Made by a program: the position numbers and the translations under genes. From assembly GCF_026343335.1 (NCBI RefSeq), contig NZ_JAPELX010000002.1, positions 41,402 through 105,401 on the forward strand: a stretch of DNA of 64,000 nt, given 5' to 3'. This document shows, piece by piece, positions 45,344 through 54,289 of the stretch. Positions within the stretch are counted from its first letter, which is position 1. Each line of letters opens with the position of its first letter. The notes below the pieces were generated by a model. It had not been told where the DNA came from and did not search any database. It saw only the letters and a list, made by a program, of their open reading frames with translations. Origin of the DNA: Streptomyces sp. NBC_00078. Its GTDB lineage: Bacteria > Actinomycetota > Actinomycetes > Streptomycetales > Streptomycetaceae.

Positions 45344-46978
45344 TCAGCCGGTGCGGTGGACGATCCGGCCGCCGACCGCCGTGAGTGTGGGGGCGAGGGT
45401 GAGCAGCTGGTCCGCGGGGCAGGTGAGGGGGTCTGCCGGGTAGGCCACGAGGTCGGCCGGTGCCCCCGGCACGAGGTTGCCGTTGAACGGACAGTCCAGG
45501 AACCGGGCGCCGGCGGTGGTGTACAGGCGGAGCGCTTCGGCGCGGGTGACGGCGTGCTCGGGGCCGAGTACTCCCGCGGGGGTAGAGCGGGTGGTCATGT
45601 CGTGCAGGCCCCGGAGGGGGTTGAGCGGTCCGATGGGGTGGTCGGTGCCCGCGCTGATCCAGGCCCCGGCATCGACCAGTTCCCGCAGGGGAAACAGCTC
45701 GGCGGTCCGCTGTGTGCCCCAGGCGGCGATCAGGGGGTGGGCGAGTGAGCTGAGCAGGGCCTGCTGGACGGTGATGTGGACGCCCAGCGCGGTGGCATCG
45801 GCGATCCGGTCGGGGGTGATCAGGCCGCCGTGTTCCACGACCAGCATGCCCGGTGGTACGGGCCCTACCCGGTCCATCACCTCGCGGACTGCGTCCAGGA
45901 GCACGCCGACCGCGCGGTCGCCGAAGGCGTGGGTGCCCACGGGCCAGCCGCGTTGCACACAGACGGTCAGGGCCTCGGCCAGCTCGGCTCGTTCCCAGAG
46001 CAGTTCGCCGTCGAAGCCGGGCCGGTCGGCGTACGGCTCGGACAGCGCGGCGGCTTCGACACCACCGTCGAGGATGAACTTCAGCCCCCACAGCCGCAGC
46101 CGTCCCTGTCCGGCCCCTGGCTTGATGCCCTGGGCCTCGAGGGCGTCGAGGTGGGCGGTGATCGATCCGGCGGCGGCGATGACGGACCGGGTCGAGAGGA
46201 TCATGGCGTGGCTACGCACGGACAGCTGCCCGGCCGCCTCGGCCTGGAGGTAGGTGTGCCACTCCTGCGGTGTGACGGCGGGGTCGCGCACGGTTCCGAC
46301 CCCGCAGGCCGCGAAGTCGGAGGACGCCTGGGCCAGGCCATGGGCGAGGATCTCGGCAGGCATCGGCGGCAGGACCTTCAGGGCCATGTCCAGGGCGGCG
46401 TCCTGCAGCCAGCCGGTCGGGCGGCCGGCCGCGTCGCGGGAGATGAAGCCGCCCAGAATATTCGGCGTGTCGGGACTGATGCCGGCCAGGCGCAGCCCGG
46501 CGGAGTTGAGTACCCCGTTGTGCCCGCCGCGCAGGGCCAGGACCGGGTGATCGGTAGTGGCCAGGTCCAGTTCACGGGCGGTCGGCATCCGGCGCTCGGC
46601 CAGCTGCAGTTCGTGCCAGTCGGCGCCGGTGACGATCCACTGCCCGGCGGGAGTCTGCGCGGCTCGCTCACGGACCAGGTCCACGAAGCCGTGAATGTCC
46701 CTCGCCCGGGACACGGGCGCACCCAGCACGTTACGCCCTGCCAGCATCAGATGATTGTGGGTGTCGACGAAGGCCGGCAACACCACGAGCCCGGGGTCAT
46801 CGACCACCACGGTGTCACGCCCCGTCCACTCCCGCAGCAGTCCCTTCTCCTGCCCGGGACCGGCCACGGCCACGATCTGTCCGTCGCGCGCTGCCAGTGC
46901 CGTCGTGGGGGCTGCCGCCGCGTCGAGGGTGTGCACGCTGCCCGCGCGCACCACCAGATCCGCTGTCCCACCGTTCAT
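45344..46978 (-). CDS. YtcJ-like amidohydrolase (3)
   Basis: A 544-residue amidohydrolase: metal-binding DTHNHLMLAG, the GTHAFGD strand, VVEHGG, and the catalytic Asp in ISAGTDHPIGP; the last strand is GAPADLVAYPAD. The start at 46978 (MNGGTADLVVRAG) gives the usual N-terminal sandwich strand; a longer frame to 47338 has no family resemblance. It is the third YtcJ-like protein in the window and is not closely similar to the other two, so it is not a recent duplicate. The substrate is unknown. Confidence 0.92.
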   Translation of the reverse strand: MNGGTADLVVRAGSVHTLDAAAAPTTALAARDGQIVAVAGPGQEKGLLREWTGRDTVVVDDPGLVVLPAFVDTHNHLMLAGRNVLGAPVSRARDIHGFVDLVRERAAQTPAGQWIVTGADWHELQLAERRMPTARELDLATTDHPVLALRGGHNGVLNSAGLRLAGISPDTPNILGGFISRDAAGRPTGWLQDAALDMALKVLPPMPAEILAHGLAQASSDFAACGVGTVRDPAVTPQEWHTYLQAEAAGQLSVRSHAMILSTRSVIAAAGSITAHLDALEAQGIKPGAGQGRLRLWGLKFILDGGVEAAALSEPYADRPGFDGELLWERAELAEALTVCVQRGWPVGTHAFGDRAVGVLLDAVREVMDRVGPVPPGMLVVEHGGLITPDRIADATALGVHITVQQALLSSLAHPLIAAWGTQRTAELFPLRELVDAGAWISAGTDHPIGPLNPLRGLHDMTTRSTPAGVLGPEHAVTRAEALRLYTTAGARFLDCPFNGNLVPGAPADLVAYPADPLTCPADQLLTLAPTLTAVGGRIVHRTG

Positions 46979-47249
46979 CAGATAACTCCCGTCCATCCAG
47001 GCATCACGGGCCGACATCCCGGCCGTGCACAGCGTTGGTAATCTTGCGAAGAGCAGACTGCGGGCGCCTGCAGGATGCGGCCACTCGCAGGGAATGCGAC
47101 AGCGGAACCACCGATAATGGCGATCAGGCGCCACGGTCTCGATGACACCGATGGACAGACCGCCCTCGCTCCAGGGCCCGTCCGAGGGGTCATGTGACGG
47201 GTCCTCCACCGGGCCGTGGGGCTTGGTCCCGGATCTTCGAGGCCCTTCA

Positions 47250-48407
47250 TCACCAAGCCTCTTCCAGGAGGCGACGCAGGCTTTCGGTGCTGTCGGTACC
47301 AAGTCGGGCGATTGCTTCGGGGTAGAGCTGCTGGACACGGAGAGCGATCGCGGGGAGCTCGTTTCGGTCGATGCCGATCTCCCGCATCCTGGTCGGCAGG
47401 CCGACGCTCGTGACGAGGGAGGACAGCCGGACCGCGGCCTCGGCGGGTTCGTCGGTTGCCATCGCCGGCAGATCGAGTGGACCGCCGGTGTCGAGTGCGC
47501 GTGCCACCAGCTTCAGACGCTGGGGGGACGTTTGAGTCATGGCCCGGACGACTGCCGGCAGCGTGATCCCCGACGTCAGTGAGTGCGGGACCCCGTAGGT
47601 GCCGCCCAGCACGTGGCCGATGCGGTGGCTCAGCCCCAATGTGAGGCTGGCCGGGGCGAAGTAGCAGTACCAGGCCGCGAGCTGGCACGCCTGTCGTATT
47701 GTCGGCTCGCCCGGATCCATGGACTGTCGCAGGACTCCGGCGAGCTCTCGGATTCCCAACTGGGCCAGGTCGTCCAGCACCGGCCGGGGAGGGTTGCAGA
47801 TCAGTCCTTCGACCGCGTGGTCCAGTGCCTTGGCGCCCGATCCTGCCCACAGGGGGCCGGGCGTGGCCGCGGTGAGCGCGCCGTCGAGGACGACCGCCAC
47901 GGGCGTGACATCCTCACGGGTATGCGTACGCTTCGTCGCCGCCCCGTCGTGGAATTCGGTCACGCCATAGTGATCGGCGAATTCCGCACCGGACAGCGTG
48001 GTCGGCACCGCGAAGTGCGGCAGTTGCCGGCCGTCGTCGTCCGCCAGGCGGGCGGCGACGGCCTTGGTGGCGTCGATGACCGAGCCGCCGCCGAAGCTGA
48101 CGAGCGCGTCGGCGCCCAGCTCACGCGCGGTGGCCGCAGCGCGTTCGACCGCGTCGCTGGGAACGTGTGCCGGCAGGTGTTCCACCCGGCCTGCGCAGCG
48201 GCCGCCGCAGTTGTCCTCTACTGTTCGGAGCAGGGAGCCTTGCTCCGACAGCGATCTCGTGGTCATGAGAAGGACCCGGGAGACGGAGTACGAGTCCAGT
48301 AGATCGCCCAGACGGCCGATCGAACCGAGACCCCATTCAACGCGGCGGGTCGGCAGGAAGTCCAAGGCGCCCGCCGTCGGTGTGCGGAGAGATGAGGCGC
48401 TGTCCAC
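47250..48407 (-). CDS. Maleylacetate reductase (iron-dependent alcohol dehydrogenase family)
   Basis: A 385-residue protein with the NAD-binding GGGSVIDATKA and the metal region GLSHRIGHVLGG followed by VPHS, as in maleylacetate reductases such as TfdF, LinF and PnpE. It reduces maleylacetate to 3-oxoadipate. The GTG start has GGAG about 7 bases upstream. The nearby ring-cleaving dioxygenase gene, also on the minus strand, supports a hydroquinone or hydroxyquinol pathway that converges on 3-oxoadipate. Confidence 0.9.
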   Translation of the reverse strand: MDSASSLRTPTAGALDFLPTRRVEWGLGSIGRLGDLLDSYSVSRVLLMTTRSLSEQGSLLRTVEDNCGGRCAGRVEHLPAHVPSDAVERAAATARELGADALVSFGGGSVIDATKAVAARLADDDGRQLPHFAVPTTLSGAEFADHYGVTEFHDGAATKRTHTREDVTPVAVVLDGALTAATPGPLWAGSGAKALDHAVEGLICNPPRPVLDDLAQLGIRELAGVLRQSMDPGEPTIRQACQLAAWYCYFAPASLTLGLSHRIGHVLGGTYGVPHSLTSGITLPAVVRAMTQTSPQRLKLVARALDTGGPLDLPAMATDEPAEAAVRLSSLVTSVGLPTRMREIGIDRNELPAIALRVQQLYPEAIARLGTDSTESLRRLLEEAW

Positions 48408-48736
48408 AGGATGCTCCGGTCGAGAAGCAGGGCCACACCTGGCACGGTGGCGCAGACGCGGGCCTGGAACGTATGAGGGTAGGGCGACTGGCTGAGCCGG
48501 TCCGCCCGGTCCGCCCGGTCCGCCCGGTCCGCCCGGTCGCCGGGCGGTGGCCCGGCATGGCGAGACCGAGATGAACTACTGCGCAGGCACTCCGGCACGC
48601 TGAGGCACTCTCCAAGGGCTTTCGGCGGGAAGTGCTTCGGCTGCCACCGCCGGACGATCTCGTGGCCGCGAGTAATAGGCCGACCCCGATCTGGGACTGT
48701 TCGCCGGTCCGGCCTGGAGCGTTCCCCGCGCCTGGG
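48408..48736. other. Intergenic stretch with 9-bp tandem repeat
   Basis: 329 bases without a gene. The only notable feature is the GGTCCGCCC tandem repeat listed separately. It contains the upstream region of the maleylacetate reductase gene. Confidence 0.6.
48500..48540. repeat. Tandem repeat of GGTCCGCCC
   Basis: Four full copies of the 9-base unit GGTCCGCCC plus a partial fifth, perfectly conserved. Units are directly adjacent, so this is a simple tandem repeat rather than a CRISPR array. Slippage during replication is the likely origin. Confidence 0.9.
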
Positions 48737-49182
48737 TCAGGTATGGATCTCGGCCGGTCTCGGCAGAAGCGCCACCGCGTTGTTCTGCTCCACGTCGACG
48801 AGATCGGACCCGTCGAAGAAGTCGCCGATCCCCGCGATCGTCTCAGCAGTCGTCGACTCCGGCATGAACGGGTGGTCGGTGCCGAACAGGATGCGGTCCG
48901 TGCCTCGTACAGGGAGGGCGGCAGCCCGAAGACCGGCTGGCCGGTGGGGACGGGCGCCGCCGGGTAACGCCGATGAGCGCGTCGTGCTATACCGCGCCGG
49001 GGCGGTGATGGACGCCACCGCGGTCCGAATGCCGTGGCGATCCATCAGGTCGAGATCGGCCTCCACGTCCCAGCGCGGGTATGCCACGCCGGGAATGGGA
49101 TGACCTACGCCGGCCCGAGCCATGGCGCTGAGGTAGGCGTCGGGATGACATGGTGGTGGATGTCGATGCAGTGGGGCGTCAT
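48737..49182 (-). pseudogene. ACMSD-like (amidohydrolase-2) decarboxylase/hydrolase, deleted and frameshifted
   Basis: The N-terminus starts CIDIHHHV with the HxH metal motif. A frameshift near 49150 then moves the frame to PDAYLSAMARAGVGHP and MDRHGIRTAVASI. The middle of the barrel is missing, and only the last part (ILFGTDHPFMPES, IGDFFDG) follows. An intact member of this family is about 330 residues. The family includes decarboxylases of aromatic acids such as 6-methylsalicylate and gamma-resorcylate. The gene is clearly dead. Confidence 0.8.
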
Positions 49183-49239
49183 GCCATGGCTCCCTGTCAG
49201 GCATTCGATCAGCCCCCGGCGGGCGGATCGCTGCGGGGG

Positions 49240-50190
49240 TCAGTCGAGCGGCTGGGTGCGCGCGAGTTCGGCAAGCATCTCGTCCTGCTTCTCCTCGAGC
49301 CAGTTCGGCAGCTGCAGGCAGCTGCCCAGACTGTCCAGGGTCTCGTCCTTGAGGAAACCCTGCGGGTGGCTGCGGGTGGCCTCGAACATGGCTCCTGCGG
49401 GGGTGCGGAAGTACACCGAGTAGAAGTAGTTGCGATCCCGCGGCTCAGTCACGTCGATGAAGCCCATGGTCTCAAGACGATCCTTGAACTGGAGCTGGGC
49501 GTCGGCCTCACGCACATCGAAGGCGACGTGATCGATGGTGTTCCGCATGTAGCCCCATGTGCCCTGAGGAATGTCCGGCCGGTGATCGACTTCCACCACC
49601 TGCCCGGCGCTCCCGCGAGCCATCGTGTAAGCCTTGACGGCACCATCCGCGTCACGTGAGCGCAGCCCCATGCCCTCGTGCAGGAACATGTCGAGCTCAT
49701 CCACCTCGCGGGTGCAGACAGTCACACTGTGCACTCCGCGGATCGCGGCTGCGGCCGGTACATCCGCGCCGGTCCAAGGCAGCCGGTCGTCGACGTCCAC
49801 CTCCACCAGTTGGTGCTCGATCCCGTCCGGGTGGGCGAACCGGATCCGCTGGTCTCCCAACAGCTCGAACCTGGTTGCCGGCAGACCGTGCGAGTTGAGA
49901 CGGTCCAACCAGAAATTCAGGCTCCCGCGGGGAACCGAGAGGGAGATGGAACTCACCTGGCCCGACCCCCGCCGACCTTCGGGCCGGTCCGGGCCGAAGG
50001 CGAACGAGGTCAGCAGCGTGCCGGGTTCGCCGTACTCGTTGCCGTAGTACAGGTGGTAGAAGGGGCGGTCACCGTCCAGCAGCACGGTGCGCTTCACGTT
50101 CCGCAGACCGAGCACGCCCGCGTGGAATCGCATGTCCTCGCGTGCACTCGTGACGATGGAAGTGATGTGGTGATAGCCGTGGAATGTCAC
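49240..50190 (-). CDS. Extradiol-type ring-cleaving dioxygenase of the VOC superfamily (PcpA/MhqO-like)
   Basis: A 316-residue two-domain vicinal-oxygen-chelate protein. The N-terminus (YHHIT, FHAGVLGLRNVKRTV, YHLYYGNEYGEPGTLL) is typical of PcpA/LinE/MhqO proteins, which cleave hydroquinones. The iron ligands expected in the family map to His8 (or His7), His221 in TIDHVAFDV and Glu270 in GAMFEATR. It starts at a GTG with GGAGGG ahead of it. Together with maleylacetate reductase at 47250 and an aldehyde dehydrogenase, it would complete a hydroquinone to 3-oxoadipate route. Two operator-like dyads lie in its promoter region, which it shares with a divergent TetR gene. Confidence 0.9.
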   Translation of the reverse strand: MTFHGYHHITSIVTSAREDMRFHAGVLGLRNVKRTVLLDGDRPFYHLYYGNEYGEPGTLLTSFAFGPDRPEGRRGSGQVSSISLSVPRGSLNFWLDRLNSHGLPATRFELLGDQRIRFAHPDGIEHQLVEVDVDDRLPWTGADVPAAAAIRGVHSVTVCTREVDELDMFLHEGMGLRSRDADGAVKAYTMARGSAGQVVEVDHRPDIPQGTWGYMRNTIDHVAFDVREADAQLQFKDRLETMGFIDVTEPRDRNYFYSVYFRTPAGAMFEATRSHPQGFLKDETLDSLGSCLQLPNWLEEKQDEMLAELARTQPLD

Positions 50191-50264
50191 TGTGAACCCT
50201 CCGAAACGAGAGCCTGACGGTCCTGCCGATGCCTCCGCCAGACCGGACTTCCGTATTCATATAC

Positions 50265-50280
50265 TATACGGTCCAGTATA
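50265..50280. promoter_or_regulatory. Operator-like dyad TATAC-N6-GTATA (dioxygenase side)
   Basis: TATACGGTCCAGTATA: perfect 5-base half-sites around a 6-base spacer, about 75 bases upstream of the dioxygenase start. It matches the form of the second dyad in the same region. Confidence 0.65.
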
Positions 50281-50550
50281 GCAAGGGGCCTTGGCGCTCT
50301 CCATCGTTTCGCGGGGGGCCCTCCCCCGGGGGCATGCCCCGCGCGGCGTTCACGATGCCCCAGCCTGCACCGATACGCAGGGCCGTGCGGGTTGCGGGTA
50401 CTGGATACCTGCTGGGAGGCCCTACAGGAGCGGGCTCGGCAGCCGCCGACAGAGTTTCGCCGCCCCCTACTTCGTCCCGATTTACTCCGATGTTGTGCCA
50501 CCCGAGCCAGGACCACCCAGGAGAGACGTCCGGTTCCGCACCCACTTTGC

Positions 50551-50566
50551 TATACTTGCAAGTATA
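50551..50566. promoter_or_regulatory. Operator-like palindrome TATAC-N6-GTATA (tetR side)
   Basis: TATACTTGCAAGTATA is a perfect 16-base palindrome about 130 bases upstream of the TetR start. It has the same half-sites and spacing as the dyad at 50265. The two probably form the TetR operators for autoregulation and control of the dioxygenase. Confidence 0.7.
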
Positions 50567-50698
50567 TTTTTTGTCCCCGTCACTGGTTCGATCACCCTCG
50601 ATCCTCCGCAGTCCGGTCCCGACTCGCGGATGCCATAGTGAGCGCGCCAGTAGTCCGATGGGGCCTATGCAGGCCCACCACTATCAGCGAGGAATCTG

Positions 50699-51352
50699 AT
50701 GTCCAGCCCGGTCGACAATGCCCTGAAGAGGCCCCTTCGACCCAAAGCACAGGCACTGAGGCTGCGGATCGTGGACGCGGCCCGGGCCGCGTTCCTCGCC
50801 GAGGGGTTCGACGTCAGCATGGACGTCGTCGCAGCAGCCGCAGGCACCACCAAGGCCACCGTTTACAAGTACTTCGGGAACAAGCAAACGCTGTTCATTG
50901 CCGTGATCACTGAAGAACTCGACCGTGCTCACGAGGAACCGCTCCGCCTGGTCGCCTCCCGGCTTGCCCATTCCACAAATGTCCGGGAGGACCTCGTCGA
51001 CGCCTGCAAGGCGTGGGGGACGGGACTTGCCGCACCGGACACGATCGCCTTGAGGAACCTGGTCGCCGGTGAACTCAGGAGGTTCCCCGAACTCGGCGAG
51101 GCATGGAAGCAACACGGTCCCGAGCGGTTCCATCCGGTGATCGCCAAGACGCTGCGGCACCTGGTGGAGCTGGGTCGGCTCAGTATCAAGGACATCGACC
51201 TGGCCGTGCTCCAACTCGCCGGATTGGTGGTGTCTCCAGCGCTGGTGTACAGCGCCTTCGGAAAGCCCCTCGACAGCGAACTGACGGAACGGCTGATCGA
51301 ATCGGGTGTGGACATGTTCCTCAACCAGTACCAGTACCGGATCAACGCATAG
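50699..51352 (+). CDS. TetR-family transcriptional regulator (2)
   Basis: A 217-residue protein with an N-terminal TetR helix-turn-helix (RIVDAARAAFLAEGF, TTKATVYKYFGNK) and an AcrR/TetR-C-type ligand domain. It is divergent from the ring-cleaving dioxygenase gene and shares a region with two identical-form dyads. It is therefore the likely repressor of the dioxygenase unit, released by an aromatic inducer. The amidase gene follows on the same strand after 48 bases and may belong to its transcript. Confidence 0.92.
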   Translation: MSSPVDNALKRPLRPKAQALRLRIVDAARAAFLAEGFDVSMDVVAAAAGTTKATVYKYFGNKQTLFIAVITEELDRAHEEPLRLVASRLAHSTNVREDLVDACKAWGTGLAAPDTIALRNLVAGELRRFPELGEAWKQHGPERFHPVIAKTLRHLVELGRLSIKDIDLAVLQLAGLVVSPALVYSAFGKPLDSELTERLIESGVDMFLNQYQYRINA

Positions 51353-51400
51353 GCGTATGGCCAGGCGTTTTGTCCATAGAAAGCGAAAAAACTGAGCAGC

Positions 51401-52780
51401 GTGGCTACGGACAGCGAACTTGCCTACATGTCAGCCGTCGGCCTGGCCGCGCGTTTCGGCCGGGGCGAGCTTTCGCCCGTCGAGGTCCTGCGCGCCCTGT
51501 CCGAACGAGCCGACGAACATCAGGGTCTCAACGCCCTTGTGGCTGCCGACGCCAGGCGGAACCACCTTGAGGCGCAGGAGGCGGTGCGACGCTACCGCGA
51601 GGGCCGGGCGAGGCCGCTCGAAGGCATCCCCGTGATCGTCAAGGACCTCATCGACACCGAAGGACTGCGCACCTCCTACGGCTCAAGGATGTTCTCCGGG
51701 CACGTTCCGCCGCGCGACGCGGCTGTGGTGGAGCGTATCCGTGCGGCCGGCGGCATCGTTGTGGCCAAGAGCGCGACGCACGAGTTCGCATGGGGTATCA
51801 CCACCGACGGCAGCGCGGTGGGGCCCACCCGCAATCCGTGGGATCCGACGGTGGTACCAGGAGGCTCGAGCGGGGGTTCCGCCGCGGCACTCGCCGCCGG
51901 CCTGGCACCTTTGGCCATCGGCACGGACACCGCGGGGTCCATACGGATTCCGGCCGCCTTCTGCGGCGTCATGGGCCTCAAGCCCACATTCGGTCTCATC
52001 GACACAACGGGCGTCTTCCCCTTGGCTCCCTCACTGGACCACGTCGGGCCGATGGCACGAACTGTCGAGGACCTGCGGCTGTTGCTCTCGGTCCTCGCAC
52101 CGGACGGCGCGCAGGCTCCGGACCCGGCAGCCGACGCAGAGGTCGTCGTCGGGATCTGGTCCGAGCTCGAACAAGCCGAGTTGGCCCCCGACATCGCCCG
52201 TGTGTTCCACGAGACGGTCCGTGCGCTGGAGGATGCCGGAGTGCGGGTCGTACGCCTGTCAGCACCCGGACTGCCTCCTCTGTACCCGGCTCTGGGTACG
52301 ACGGTCGCTGTCGAGGGGGCCGCCGGGCACCGCGGTGCGGGACTGTGGCCCGCACGGCGGTCCGAGTACGGCGGCCAGGTCCGCGCCAGGCTGGAGAAGG
52401 CATCCCGGGTCACCGTGGAGCAGTACGCCCGGACGCAGCAGGACCGAGCGCTGATCACGGCGATGACCGCTCGGGTACTGCACGATGTGGACATCGTGCT
52501 CTCCCCTGTGTCCGGGGTCTCACCCGCGCGCATCGGCCACGACGAGGTCCCCGGCGCGCCACAGGCACTGAGCTTCCGGGAACGGGTGATGGCCTTCACC
52601 GCACTGCAGAGTCTGACAGGGGTGCCGACCTGCGTGGTACGCGCCGGATTCGACTCCGAGGGTCTTCCCGTGGGAGTGCAACTCACCGCGTCATGGGGCC
52701 GGGAACACACCCTGCTCGCGACTGCTCAACGCCTGGTCGAGGCGACTTCCGAGCTGCAGCATTCCTGGCCCACTGCCTGA
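51401..52780 (+). CDS. Amidase-signature family hydrolase
   Basis: A 459-residue amidase with the Ser-cisSer-Lys triad of the family: Lys81 in VKDLIDT, the cis-Ser in GGSSGGS (about residues 154-160), and the nucleophile Ser180 in TAGSIRIPA. It starts at a GTG. Amidase-signature enzymes hydrolyse amides to acids and ammonia; indoleacetamide, aryl amides and Glu-tRNA are all possible for the fold, but no gatB-like partner is present. In this catabolic island it probably releases an aromatic or aliphatic acid for the neighbouring pathway. Confidence 0.93.
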   Translation: MATDSELAYMSAVGLAARFGRGELSPVEVLRALSERADEHQGLNALVAADARRNHLEAQEAVRRYREGRARPLEGIPVIVKDLIDTEGLRTSYGSRMFSGHVPPRDAAVVERIRAAGGIVVAKSATHEFAWGITTDGSAVGPTRNPWDPTVVPGGSSGGSAAALAAGLAPLAIGTDTAGSIRIPAAFCGVMGLKPTFGLIDTTGVFPLAPSLDHVGPMARTVEDLRLLLSVLAPDGAQAPDPAADAEVVVGIWSELEQAELAPDIARVFHETVRALEDAGVRVVRLSAPGLPPLYPALGTTVAVEGAAGHRGAGLWPARRSEYGGQVRARLEKASRVTVEQYARTQQDRALITAMTARVLHDVDIVLSPVSGVSPARIGHDEVPGAPQALSFRERVMAFTALQSLTGVPTCVVRAGFDSEGLPVGVQLTASWGREHTLLATAQRLVEATSELQHSWPTA

Positions 52781-52839
52781 CGTCCGCTCCCGCCTCGTCG
52801 CCCGTCCTCCGTTTCCGGCCCATGCCCACCGACAACCTC

Positions 52840-52869
52840 GCCGGGGGCTGCCCTCGGCGCACCCCCGGC
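52840..52869. terminator. Bidirectional terminator between convergent amidase and monooxygenase genes
   Basis: An 8-bp GC stem (GCCGGGGG / CCCCCGGC) with a 14-base loop lies in the gap between the two convergent genes. No T-run is visible, as usual in high-GC actinomycetes. Confidence 0.55.
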
Positions 52870-52993
52870 TCGTCGCATGCTCATCGGCTGCCGCCGGGGC
52901 TCGTAGTCGTGATGGACGCCTGGGGCGCACATGCCCGCAGGCCAGGCCAGGCCACCGCCCAGCGCACCGCGGACGCATGATTGGGTCCTCTGC

Positions 52994-54190
52994 TCAGAGT
53001 GCGGCCTCGTAGGCGTAGATCCAGCCGTTGGCCATCAGGGGGTCGGAGTCGGCCAGCGCGATGTCGCGGGCCTGCTGTTCGGGGCCGTCCGGCAGGTGGT
53101 TGGCATGAGCGCGGCCATGACTGACCGCCTGCAGCCGGGTGGCGCGTTCGATCCGCGCCTCCTCGTAGCGTTGGAGGGCGCCTGCGATGTCGTCCGCACC
53201 GTCGGCGAGGGCCGCGGCGAGGACGGCGCCGTCCTCCATGGCCTGAGCGGCTCCCTGGCCGAAGAAGGGGAACATCGGGTGGGCCGCATCACCGAGGAGA
53301 GTGGTCCTCGGCGTACTCCACCGCCGCAGTGGCGCCCGGTCCAGCAGCGCCCACCTGCCGGGGGTTCCCCCTGACCTGATCAGGTCGGTCACACGCGGAT
53401 CCCAGCCCGTGAACTCGGCCAGGAACTCCTCCACCGAGGCGGTCGTGCTCCAGGACTCCTCGGTGAAGTCCCCTGCCGGGGCGAAGGCCACGACGTTGAC
53501 GGCCCTCCCCCCGTTGACGGGGTAGTGCACCAGGTGCCGGCCGGGGCCGAGCCACAGCGTGTGCGCCCGGCGGAGGGCGAAGGCAGGCGCCCGCTCGGCG
53601 GGCACGAGGGTGCGGAAGGCGCAGATGCCGGAGTACTCCGGCGTGGACGGCTCGGCGACCGTCGCGCGCACCACCGAATGCACCCCGTCGGCACCGATCA
53701 CGACGTCGGCCTCGGCCTTGCTGCCGTCGGCGAAGTGCAGCAGCACACCATCCGGCTGTTCCTCCACCGCCGTACAGCGCGCGCCGAGACGTACCCATTC
53801 CTCGGGCACCGCGGCCTTCACCGTGTCAAGGAGATCCGCGCGATGGACGGTGTAGGTGCGCTCACCGTAGAGCCGCTCGCAGACTCCGTCGAGGCGCTCC
53901 ACCGAGAGCACCCTCCCGTTCTCCCAGCGGCGGAACTCCCACGCCAGCTCCACCGGTACGGCGTCGCGCAGGAACCGGTCCATCACACCCAGCTGCCGCA
54001 GCAACCGGACGGCATTGGGTGACACCAGGATTCCCGCGCCGATCTCCTTGAGCGCGGGGGCCTGCTCGTAGACCGTCGCCATGACCCCGGCACGGCGCAG
54101 GAAAGCGGCGGCGGCGAGCCCACCGATACCGCCACCGACGACGGCGATCCGGGGCCGGCCTGGGGATTGACGCGGTGCCTCTGTGTGCAT
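52994..54190 (-). CDS. FAD-dependent aromatic monooxygenase (salicylate/hydroxynicotinate hydroxylase type)
   Basis: A 398-residue class A flavoprotein monooxygenase. It has the Rossmann GGGIGG, the DG motif in VIGADGVHS, and the GD motif in LLGDAAHPMFPFFGQGAAQAMED. This subgroup includes salicylate 1-monooxygenase, 6-hydroxynicotinate 3-monooxygenase and 3-hydroxybenzoate 6-hydroxylase. Several of these add OH with loss of CO2 and yield hydroquinones or catechols. In this island it could make the hydroquinone cleaved by the VOC dioxygenase. It is divergent from an IclR gene that probably controls it. Confidence 0.92.
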   Translation of the reverse strand: MHTEAPRQSPGRPRIAVVGGGIGGLAAAAFLRRAGVMATVYEQAPALKEIGAGILVSPNAVRLLRQLGVMDRFLRDAVPVELAWEFRRWENGRVLSVERLDGVCERLYGERTYTVHRADLLDTVKAAVPEEWVRLGARCTAVEEQPDGVLLHFADGSKAEADVVIGADGVHSVVRATVAEPSTPEYSGICAFRTLVPAERAPAFALRRAHTLWLGPGRHLVHYPVNGGRAVNVVAFAPAGDFTEESWSTTASVEEFLAEFTGWDPRVTDLIRSGGTPGRWALLDRAPLRRWSTPRTTLLGDAAHPMFPFFGQGAAQAMEDGAVLAAALADGADDIAGALQRYEEARIERATRLQAVSHGRAHANHLPDGPEQQARDIALADSDPLMANGWIYAYEAAL

Positions 54191-54289
54191 CTGCGGACTC
54201 CGTCCTTCTGAGCAACGCGTTCGCGGACGCGTCGTGAGGTTCTGTGATGGCTCCGATGCTCGTCATGTCCCTGAGCCAGGGAAACGGCT

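Larger units (their letters stand above)
50191..50698. promoter_or_regulatory. Divergent promoter region between dioxygenase and tetR
   Basis: 508 bases with no convincing gene. Two 16-base dyads of the same form (TATAC-N6-GTATA) are the main features and are listed separately. The A/T-rich patches around each dyad stand out against GC-rich surroundings and probably mark the two promoters. Confidence 0.65.

Noticed and set aside
45776..47041. Plus-strand frame of 421 codons opposite the third amidohydrolase
   Set aside because: Gly/His/Arg-rich, no domain, antisense of a clear YtcJ-like gene.
48500..48540. Possible CRISPR-like array
   Set aside because: Units are 9 bases and directly adjacent with no spacers; a simple tandem repeat, and no cas genes are present.
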